Positions 16,099-21,711 of a stretch of 21,711 nucleotides of DNA are shown here, one piece after another. Source of the DNA: Promethearchaeota archaeon (GTDB lineage Archaea; Asgardarchaeota; Lokiarchaeia; Sigyniarchaeales; SOKP01); NCBI GenBank assembly GCA_030615145.1, contig JAUWZT010000022.1, forward strand, positions 1 to 21,711, written 5' to 3'. The notes below the pieces were generated by a model. That model had not been told where the DNA came from, did not search any database, and saw nothing but the letters and a program-made list of their open reading frames with translations. Numbering within the stretch: position 1 is the stretch's first letter; every line of letters starts with the position of its first letter. The position numbers and the translations under genes are program-made.

Positions 16099-17829
16099 TT
16101 ACTTAAAGATTTTCACTTCACGATCTTCTAGTTTTTCTAACGAATGAGGAAATTTGGTTAGGTTATTACGTTCAATATTTAAATACTGAAGTGAAGCAAG
16201 AGAATCTATTGATTCGGGTATTTCTGTTATGTAATTAGTTCTTAAAAATAAGTATTTTAAGGATTTTAAATTACCAATTGTTTCTGGAATTTTTGTTAAT
16301 TTATTGTTTCCTAAGTATAGATACTTTAATTTTTCAAGGTCACCAATCGATGCAGGTATTTCTTTTAAGTCGTTATAGTATAAGTACAGTCTTTTGAGAG
16401 ATCGTAGAGAACCAATTGAAGCGGGAATTTCTTTTAAAGTATTTTTCCCTAAATCTAAGGTTTCTAAAGTAGATAAAGACCCTATAGTGTCTGGAATTGT
16501 TTCTAATCGATTAAATCCTATTATTAAATTCTTTAAGAGCGGTAATTTACCGATTGACGCTACTAAATTGGTTAATTTATTAGTAGAAATATCAAGTTCC
16601 CTTAAAGAAGACAATAATCCTATTGACTCAGGTAAAAGTGATAATAGGTTTTTGCTTAAATCTAATACTTCAAGAGAAGATAAATTTCCTATGGATTCTG
16701 GAAGTTTTGTTAGTTTATTATCGTATAAATCCAATTCTTTTAAAGACTTTAGTTGCCCAATTGAATCGGGAAGTTCTTTTAATTCATTTCGATCAACTTT
16801 CAACGATTCTAAAGTAGTTAAATTACTTATAGAATTATGAAGGAATATAAGATTATTTCTATCAAACTTTAATATTTTAATTGAACTTAAATTATCCATG
16901 TCCGGTAATTGAGTTAATTCATTACTAGAAAGTTCTAATCTTAGAAGAGATTTAAGATGACCCATTGAATCGGGAAGTTCCGCTAGATAATTAGAAGAAA
17001 TATTTAAACTTTCTAGTGATTTAAGAGAGCCAATTGTTTCAGGAAGTAAAGGTAGCTTATTTGACGCTAATCCCAAATACTTAAGATTTTTTAAATTACC
17101 TATTGAATCAGGCATGTAAGTTAAATTATTTCCTTTTAAGAATAGTGACGACAACGCCGATAGATTACCAATAGCATCAGGTAATTTACTTAATTTATTA
17201 TTTCTTAAATTTAACCTTTTTAAAGAACTTAGAGAACCTATTGACTCTGGAAGAACGGTTAAATTATTTTTTCCTAAATATAACAGTTCTAAAGATTTAA
17301 GATGTTCAATAGATTCCGGGAGTTCATCAATTTTATTTTGGCTAAGATCTAAAGATTCTAAATTTTTTAATGATCCTATAGTCTCAGGAATTTCATTTAA
17401 TGAATTATCACTTAGGTCCAATAATGTAAGAGAAGATAACGAACTAATCGTCTCTGGTAAAATTGTTAATCGATTCGATTCTAAATGTAATTCTTTTAGT
17501 GAAACTAAAGAATAAATCGCTGTTGGTAGTTTTACTAATTTATTTTCGCTTAAATCTAAAGCGTTGAGAGCTGAAATAAAACAAAGTTCCTCTGGTATTA
17601 CTATTAACTTATTACCCCTAACTAATAGTTTTTTTAGATAAGTGAGTGTGGTAATTTTTTCGGGTATTATCGTTAATCCACACGAAAACAAGCTTAGGCC
17701 ATCTACATGGTTATCTTTAACAGTATACCCAAATATATAACTTTGTAGCTCTGGTACTTCTGGAATGGGTACCCCTATTAATTTTTCTAAATATTCGAGA
17801 AATTTCTGTTCTTCTTCTGGAAGAGTCAT
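16099..17829 (-). CDS. Leucine-rich-repeat protein with 23 repeats
   Basis: This 576-residue protein consists of a 41-residue N-terminal cap (acidic, ending YTVKDN-H) and 23 LRRs of 23 residues, of the form LxxLxLxxNxLxxLPxSIGxLxS. This resembles the SHOC2/plant PIRL/Roco class of intracellular LRRs. Repeat 1 starts at V42. Repeat 12 (295-316) is one residue short, repeats 13 and 17 have lost the LP dipeptide, and a short basic tail (REVKIFK) follows repeat 23. There is no signal peptide, membrane segment, GTPase, kinase or other catalytic domain, so it is probably a cytosolic binding scaffold. Such LRRs are common in Lokiarchaeia, sometimes next to or fused with small GTPases; none is encoded here. 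The partner is unknown. It lies between the AOR and alcohol dehydrogenase genes on the same strand. Confidence 0.92.
   Translation of the reverse strand: MTLPEEEQKFLEYLEKLIGVPIPEVPELQSYIFGYTVKDNHVDGLSLFSCGLTIIPEKITTLTYLKKLLVRGNKLIVIPEELCFISALNALDLSENKLVKLPTAIYSLVSLKELHLESNRLTILPETISSLSSLTLLDLSDNSLNEIPETIGSLKNLESLDLSQNKIDELPESIEHLKSLELLYLGKNNLTVLPESIGSLSSLKRLNLRNNKLSKLPDAIGNLSALSSLFLKGNNLTYMPDSIGNLKNLKYLGLASNKLPLLPETIGSLKSLESLNISSNYLAELPDSMGHLKSLLRLELSSNELTQLPDMDNLSSIKILKFDRNNLIFLHNSISNLTTLESLKVDRNELKELPDSIGQLKSLKELDLYDNKLTKLPESIGNLSSLEVLDLSKNLLSLLPESIGLLSSLRELDISTNKLTNLVASIGKLPLLKNLIIGFNRLETIPDTIGSLSTLETLDLGKNTLKEIPASIGSLRSLKRLYLYYNDLKEIPASIGDLEKLKYLYLGNNKLTKIPETIGNLKSLKYLFLRTNYITEIPESIDSLASLQYLNIERNNLTKFPHSLEKLEDREVKIFK
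16123..17706 (-). repeat. 69-base tandem coding repeats (LRR units)
   Basis: There are 23 imperfect head-to-tail units of 69 bases encoding the LRRs; the twelfth (16882-16947) is 66 bases. Several neighbouring units share the same SIGxLxSL codons, which suggests growth by in-frame unit duplication. The open frames on the opposite strand here are by-products of this periodicity. Confidence 0.9.
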
Positions 17830-17951
17830 GCGTTATTTTTGATAGTTATGCAATTCATTGATCAATTATCAAAATACCTAAAAACATAATTAAAATGCAT
17901 ATATTTATTGTTTAACATTTTGACAAAATCAGCTAAGAATGTGAAAAAATT

Positions 17952-17960
17952 AAAAAAAAA
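17952..17960 (-). terminator. T9 terminator after alcohol dehydrogenase gene
   Basis: Nine T on the minus strand lie 18-26 bases past the alcohol dehydrogenase stop, with a T6 run a little further on. This suggests that the dehydrogenase and LRR genes are separate transcripts. Confidence 0.45.
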
Positions 17961-17977
17961 TAGTAAATGAATTATGT

Positions 17978-19177
17978 TTAGAAGTCAACATCCTTTCCTT
18001 CGAATGCATACTCATAAAGTTTCCCAAATTCCTCAGTGTTTGCAGATCTTGGGCCAAGAACGCTTGAAGAATCTTCAAAACAAAGGTTTATTAAGACACT
18101 AATATTTTTATCATAATCCTCCTTTGTAGCTCCTATTTCTTTTAAACTTAAAGAAAATCCAACTTCTTTTTGAAGCTCCCTTACTTTTTCTATGACATTT
18201 TTTGCTGCTTTTTTGTTGTCGTCGTCCCAATTTGCCCATCCTAACTGTTTCGCCACTTTTCCAAGTAAATCCTCAGTTTTATCTGCCTCATCGGGGTTAT
18301 TTAAACAGTACTGTAATACATAAGGGAGAAAAATACCCACTGCCCTACCATGAGGGACATGGAAGACGGAGCCCCATGAATGCCCAAGAGTATGTGCAAG
18401 TTGTGCTTGAGAATTACCAAAAGCTAACCCCGCCATTGTAGCTGCTTGATGCTTATAATCTCGTGCTTCCATATTTTTACCATCCTTAGCAACTATTGGT
18501 AGATACTTGAAAATCAATTCAATTGCTTTTAGAGCCATTGCGTAGCTAAACTCATTTTTCCAAAGAGATGTAATACCTTCTAAAGAATGTGCTAAAGCAT
18601 CAAAAGCTGTATCTACTGTCAGTTTTGGTGGCATTCCTACTGCAAAAATTGGGTCTACTATAGCGAAGGAGGGCATTATACTCTTATGCAGGAAAAAATG
18701 CTTTTTCCATATTCCATCAACAAACCTAGAGACAACACTTACATTAGTAATTTCCGCTCCTGTTCCAGATGTAGTAGTTATAGCAACAAATTTTGACTTA
18801 TTTCTCAGTTTATACAATTCCCCGTTAAAGGGATGGATATCATCAAGATTAAGTTCAGGGAATTCATTTAAACACCATACAACCTTAGCAGTATCCATAA
18901 CTGAGCCGCCGCCTAAAGCTATGACCAAATCAGGGGCATAATCGATACATTGTTGTCTCGCAGATAGTACATCATCTTCGTGAGGATCTGGTTGTACATC
19001 AGTAAAAACTTTATATTTTTTTCCAAATTTGTCTAATTTTTCAGTTAATATCTTTAAATAACCTAATTCTTCTAGCACCTTATCTGTTACAACAAAGACT
19101 TTTTCGCCAGGAATGAATTCAAGAAAATCTATGGCATCTTCGCCATATATAATACCTGGACTATAAAAAAACCACAT
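17978..19177 (-). CDS. Iron-containing (group III) alcohol dehydrogenase
   Basis: This 399-residue protein interconverts alcohols and aldehydes or ketones with NAD(P)H. The N-terminal dinucleotide-binding half contains LGGGSVMDTAK (88-98) and TTTSGTGAE (134-142). The helical C-terminal half carries the metal ligands D193 and H197 (FDALAHSLEG), H262 (AHTLGH) and H276 (VPHGRA), plus conserved H266. All four ligands are present, so the enzyme should be active. D60, after the third strand, may favour NAD+, but I would not rely on that. The substrate is unknown; butanol dehydrogenase-like and lactaldehyde/1,3-propanediol-type relatives share these motifs. The start is fixed by a strong AGGTGA eight bases upstream. 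Together with AOR, two genes away on the same strand, it could balance aldehyde, ferredoxin and NAD(P)H pools. Confidence 0.93.
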   Translation of the reverse strand: MWFFYSPGIIYGEDAIDFLEFIPGEKVFVVTDKVLEELGYLKILTEKLDKFGKKYKVFTDVQPDPHEDDVLSARQQCIDYAPDLVIALGGGSVMDTAKVVWCLNEFPELNLDDIHPFNGELYKLRNKSKFVAITTTSGTGAEITNVSVVSRFVDGIWKKHFFLHKSIMPSFAIVDPIFAVGMPPKLTVDTAFDALAHSLEGITSLWKNEFSYAMALKAIELIFKYLPIVAKDGKNMEARDYKHQAATMAGLAFGNSQAQLAHTLGHSWGSVFHVPHGRAVGIFLPYVLQYCLNNPDEADKTEDLLGKVAKQLGWANWDDDNKKAAKNVIEKVRELQKEVGFSLSLKEIGATKEDYDKNISVLINLCFEDSSSVLGPRSANTEEFGKLYEYAFEGKDVDF

Positions 19178-19185
19178 TTAGTTTT

Positions 19186-19191
19186 TCACCT
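19186..19191 (-). promoter_or_regulatory. Shine-Dalgarno site of alcohol dehydrogenase gene
   Basis: AGGTGA on the minus strand lies eight bases before the ATG at 19177. An AT-rich TATA-like stretch at about 19209-19224 precedes it. Confidence 0.65.
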
Positions 19192-19310
19192 AATACTTAT
19201 TTTTGGAGTTATATTTAATATAATTATTTACGATCCATAAAATATTAATTAATTACATTAGAGTTTATTTTAATAATATTTCTTAAAAAAATGATCAATG
19301 GTAAAGAGTT

Positions 19311-19736
19311 ATGGAAGAATATGAGAAAGAAAACTTATTTGTAACTTTTAAGGGCGTTATCGAAAGCATAATCCTAGATAAACGCAGAAATCCAAAGAAT
19401 AATAAAATGCTTGATAACTTTCAAGCAAAGTTAAACATGGGGCTTCAAACTGAAGAGGATTTTTACTTATGGGTTAATCTTACCGCCGAGAATGGAAAAT
19501 ACACCCTTGATAAAGGTAAATTGGAAGAGTACGATTTAGAGATAATGTCAACTCCAGAAGATTTGATGGGTTTTTCTAGCGGCGAAAACTCAACGCTCCA
19601 CATGATGTTGAAAAAGAATAAATACGGATTTAAAAAGTTAAGATATGATAAAAGTAGCTACGGAAAAAGAAATTTTGGTATATTGTTAAAACTACCGAAA
19701 GTCCTCGTGTTAGACAAGCTTAAAATGCCAAAATAA
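19311..19736 (+). CDS. Small protein with possible SCP2-like fold
   Basis: This 141-residue, lysine-rich protein has no transmembrane segment or signal peptide, and I do not recognise its family with certainty. The middle has the look of an SCP2 (sterol carrier) domain: FYLWVNLTAENGKYTLDKGK (51-70), then DLEIMSTPEDLMGFSSGE (75-92), a basic strand, and a C-terminal KLPKVLVLDKLK. In SCP2 proteins such an order lines a lipid-binding tunnel. Lipid binding is therefore a guess. The ATG at 19311 is used because nearby upstream ATGs (19291, 19298) are out of frame. It diverges from the alcohol dehydrogenase gene and converges on the Vps29-like gene. Confidence 0.8.
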   Translation: MEEYEKENLFVTFKGVIESIILDKRRNPKNNKMLDNFQAKLNMGLQTEEDFYLWVNLTAENGKYTLDKGKLEEYDLEIMSTPEDLMGFSSGENSTLHMMLKKNKYGFKKLRYDKSSYGKRNFGILLKLPKVLVLDKLKMPK

Positions 19737-19758
19737 GAAAAATTACTACGAGTTATTA

Positions 19759-19765
19759 TTTTTTT
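19759..19765 (+). terminator. T7 terminator after the SCP2-like gene
   Basis: Seven T on the plus strand start 23 bases past the stop codon, in the short gap before the convergent Vps29-like gene. Confidence 0.4.
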
Positions 19766-19783
19766 ATCTAATTTCCTCTAATC

Positions 19784-20410
19784 TTAAAATTTATGACGAA
19801 TTTTATTATTTTCAAGAACAAAATAGGATTTTAAATCCTTAAGTTTCGCAGCTCTTATATCGTACTGATATAAAACCACATTAATCTCCCCCGTTTTTTC
19901 ATTTACACTTAAAGTAATAAATGAAGGATTACCGCTTGCTACAAAAGACCACGCTCCAGTAACGCTACCGGGATTTAATAGTAAGATGTCTTTCTGAAGA
20001 AAAATCTCTTCTTTATGCGTATGTCCAGATATTAAAATGTTAAAACTTTTTTCGATAGCAATCAACTCAAGTTGAGAACGATCTCCCCTAGGAGATACTT
20101 GATGGCCATGAGTTAACCCAATAATTAAATTATTATTGTTTCCAATAGATATATCTAAACTTCGATAGACAGGAGCATCTCGATTTCCCCCATAATAATC
20201 CATATTCCCTATTACAACAAATAGATTTCTCTTTGTAATTAAGTTTAAAAAATTCATGAATTTTGGAGCTTTTACTACATCGCCAGTAAAAAAAGTATAC
20301 TCAAATTTTTCAATTTCAACTAATTGCTCTAACTTCTTGATAATTTGATCTGGAACGCTTTTAGCCCTACGAGGTAAGTGAGAATCGCCAATTGCTAATA
20401 TTTTTATCAT
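19784..20410 (-). CDS. Vps29-like metallophosphatase
   Basis: This 208-residue calcineurin-type phosphoesterase is closer in motif to eukaryotic Vps29 (retromer subunit, about 182 residues) than to YfcE or MJ0936. It has GDSHLPRRAKSVP (8-20; GDLHIPHRCNSLP in human), GLTHGHQVSPRGD (98-110; GLIHGHQVIPWGD), ILISGHTHKEE (125-135; ILISGHTHKFE) and NPGSVTGA (146-153; NPGSATGA), then PSF and a YQ strand. The dinuclear metal ligands are all present: D9, H11, D44, N69, H101, H130 and H132. Human Vps29 has Asn and Asp at the D44 and N69 positions and is considered inactive. So this may be an active phosphatase, a scaffold protein, or both. It probably has its own leaderless transcript, separate from the upstream TyrRS gene. 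Confidence 0.88.
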   Translation of the reverse strand: MIKILAIGDSHLPRRAKSVPDQIIKKLEQLVEIEKFEYTFFTGDVVKAPKFMNFLNLITKRNLFVVIGNMDYYGGNRDAPVYRSLDISIGNNNNLIIGLTHGHQVSPRGDRSQLELIAIEKSFNILISGHTHKEEIFLQKDILLLNPGSVTGAWSFVASGNPSFITLSVNEKTGEINVVLYQYDIRAAKLKDLKSYFVLENNKIRHKF

Positions 20411-20431
20411 AATTAGCTAGCTTGTAGTTTA

Positions 20432-20443
20432 TTATTTTAATAA
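20432..20443 (-). promoter_or_regulatory. TATA-like element for Vps29-like gene
   Basis: TTATTAAAATAA on the minus strand is centred about 28 bases before the ATG at 20410, a leaderless distance. The whole stretch is A/T, so the exact box is uncertain. Confidence 0.35.
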
Positions 20444-20472
20444 AATAAAAAGATTTCATTAGACGACAACCT

Positions 20473-20480
20473 AAAAAAAA
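20473..20480 (-). terminator. T8 terminator after TyrRS gene
   Basis: Eight T on the minus strand lie 16-23 bases past the TyrRS stop codon and ahead of the Vps29-like gene, suggesting that the two are separate transcripts. Confidence 0.45.
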
Positions 20481-20495
20481 TGTAAAATTCTAAAT

Positions 20496-21632
20496 TTATC
20501 TTGTTATTATTAACTCTTCTAATTCTTTTTTCATTTTTTGGATGCTTGGTTGCTCGAAATGTTTACGGACAGGTTCTAGTATGTCAACAATCTTGTTTGC
20601 AACTCCGATTTTCAGATCAAGTGGATGTAGACTTTTTGCTAAAAATGCGTTTTCTAACTCGTCATATGAGTTAAATTCTATATCTCCACCGAATTTTGGT
20701 TTTCTCTCTATCTGAATGCTTGAATTTTTATTTCTGAAAATGACAAATTTAGCCCAATCTAAAATTGGATTAACAGTAACATTCCCTTCTGGACAAAATG
20801 CAGATTTTACCAAAGTTTTGATCTTATCAGGAGTATCACTTACAAATACTGCTGAATCTTTTATTGATTTACTCATTTTCATATCCGACCACATTTCTTG
20901 AAGTTGTGCGGGATCTTCAATAGGCCAGATAGATGGTTTTTTCAATCCAAGTATTAAATGATGGTGAACGCAGATTGGTTTTATCTTTTCTCCAGAAACA
21001 TCCATAAGGTTATTTTTTTTCATTTTTAGAGCAACATCTCTAGCAACAACATGCGCTTTTCGCTGATCATAACCAGCATGAGCTAAATTAACATTTTGTA
21101 TGAATATATCGGCTACTTGCATTGCAGGATAGAGTAATTTGGCAAAATCAACGCCTTCACCTAACTTTCGCCCCATTATAGTGATGCTTCTATGCATTCT
21201 GTTAAGCGTGGTATTTTTACATACATCAATAAATGTTTCCCAATAATCATCGTTATTATGATAAAGATCTGTACCAAGAGTAAACTTAACTTTCTCCGGA
21301 TCTGCCCCAACGGCTTTCAAGCATGCCTTTAAGCCTTCTTTAAAATATCCAACCGCTACTTTCTGGATTTGTTCTCGATCTCCCCCTAATTTATCGTTTA
21401 TCCAACTATGCCAATCAGCTAGGAATATTGTGCAATTGGCTCCAGCATCAATAAAATCCTTAATTTTTGACATACACACGATTCCTGTACCTAAGTGAAC
21501 TTTTCCTGAAATTTCAAATCCAATATAATGATTTAAAGGAATACCTGTTTCTAAATAAAGTTTTAAATCGTCATCAGTTAAAATTTCTTCAGTTCCTCTT
21601 TTAATTAAATCAAATCTTTCTGCTACATCCAT
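20496..21632 (-). CDS. tyrS: Tyrosyl-tRNA synthetase, archaeal type
   Basis: This 378-residue class I synthetase charges tRNA-Tyr. The ATP-binding motifs are HLGT (46-49, in place of HIGH) and KMSKS (252-256). The tyrosine pocket of the Methanocaldococcus jannaschii enzyme (Y32, Y151, Q155, D158, Q173) is fully kept as Y36 (HYIGFEISG), Y168, Q172, D175 (YPAMQVADI) and Q190 (YDQRKAH), which rules out a tryptophanyl enzyme. The C-terminal domain has FGGDIEFNSYDELE and LHPLDLK, as in archaeal TyrRS. It is about 70 residues longer than the 306-residue M. jannaschii protein, mainly through insertions between the motifs (for example about 200-245). The upstream 79 bases to the window edge are AT-rich, with no certain TATA box and no Shine-Dalgarno sequence. 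Confidence 0.95.
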   Translation of the reverse strand: MDVAERFDLIKRGTEEILTDDDLKLYLETGIPLNHYIGFEISGKVHLGTGIVCMSKIKDFIDAGANCTIFLADWHSWINDKLGGDREQIQKVAVGYFKEGLKACLKAVGADPEKVKFTLGTDLYHNNDDYWETFIDVCKNTTLNRMHRSITIMGRKLGEGVDFAKLLYPAMQVADIFIQNVNLAHAGYDQRKAHVVARDVALKMKKNNLMDVSGEKIKPICVHHHLILGLKKPSIWPIEDPAQLQEMWSDMKMSKSIKDSAVFVSDTPDKIKTLVKSAFCPEGNVTVNPILDWAKFVIFRNKNSSIQIERKPKFGGDIEFNSYDELENAFLAKSLHPLDLKIGVANKIVDILEPVRKHFEQPSIQKMKKELEELIITR

Positions 21633-21711
21633 AAATATAAATAAAAGTATAAGATTTAATTACTTTATTACTGAGACTATAAAGTATGACATAACAAGCC
21701 TATAAGTTAAG

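Noticed and set aside
16394..16840. Open frames on the plus strand opposite the LRR gene (148 and 64 residues)
   Set aside because: They arise from the 69-base periodicity of the LRR coding units and show no family motif or start signal of their own.
16123..17706. Regular 69-base repeats considered as a CRISPR array or minisatellite
   Set aside because: The units are head-to-tail without spacers and encode an unbroken, classical LRR protein.
20411..20495. TyrRS and the Vps29-like gene as one operon
   Set aside because: A T8 run follows TyrRS and a TATA-like element precedes the next gene at leaderless distance, so separate transcripts are more likely.
20496..21632. Tryptophanyl-tRNA synthetase as an alternative for the class I synthetase
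   Set aside because: All five tyrosine-binding residues known from the M. jannaschii TyrRS are kept (Y36, Y168, Q172, D175, Q190).

Overview
The window looks like a piece of an AT-rich archaeal chromosome, most likely an Asgard (Lokiarchaeia-like) archaeon. The supporting signs are an Alba chromatin protein, an archaeal-type tyrosyl-tRNA synthetase, TATA-box promoters at leaderless or near-leaderless distances, T-tract terminators, a tungsten-type aldehyde:ferredoxin oxidoreductase, a very regular 23-residue leucine-rich-repeat protein, and a metallophosphatase resembling eukaryotic Vps29 more than ordinary YfcE/MJ0936 enzymes. The lineage is inferred from gene content, because no rRNA is present. 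I recognise 19 protein genes. I see no tRNA, rRNA, CRISPR array, insertion sequence or phage gene, and no gene-free stretch reaches 300 bases.

Layout. 1-2420: Alba, a dCMP deaminase and a LarA-type nickel racemase/epimerase. 2517-6265: a very AT-rich membrane-glycan module (GT-C membrane glycosyltransferase, DPM-type family 2 glycosyltransferase, methyltransferase, AglD-type flippase-like membrane protein). 6444-7700: a U32-family Fe-S protein. 7820-13641: histidine degradation, with hutU-hutH-hutI as one minus-strand operon facing a plus-strand glutamate formiminotransferase. 13835-14032: a YwbE-family small protein. 14086-19177: AOR, a 576-residue LRR protein and an iron-dependent alcohol dehydrogenase, all on the minus strand. 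19311-21632: a small SCP2-like protein, the Vps29-like phosphatase and TyrRS.

How the genes work together. HutH, HutU and HutI would convert histidine to formiminoglutamate. The formiminotransferase would move the formimino group to tetrahydrofolate and release glutamate, feeding one-carbon metabolism. The cyclodeaminase step is not in this window. AOR and the alcohol dehydrogenase could handle aldehydes from amino-acid fermentation, linking ferredoxin to NAD(P)H and alcohols. The glycan genes resemble the parts of a dolichyl-phosphate-sugar system: synthase, membrane-translocating protein and lumen-facing transferase. The points most worth checking are the Vps29-like protein with an intact metal site, the long animal-type urocanase in an archaeal hut operon, and the LRR protein.

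Expression signals. Formiminotransferase, AOR and the alcohol dehydrogenase have clear Shine-Dalgarno sequences. Most other genes lack one and have a TATA element about 23-44 bases before the start, so mixed leadered and leaderless initiation is likely. TATA positions favour shorter starts than the longest open frame for larA, the family 2 glycosyltransferase and possibly hutU.
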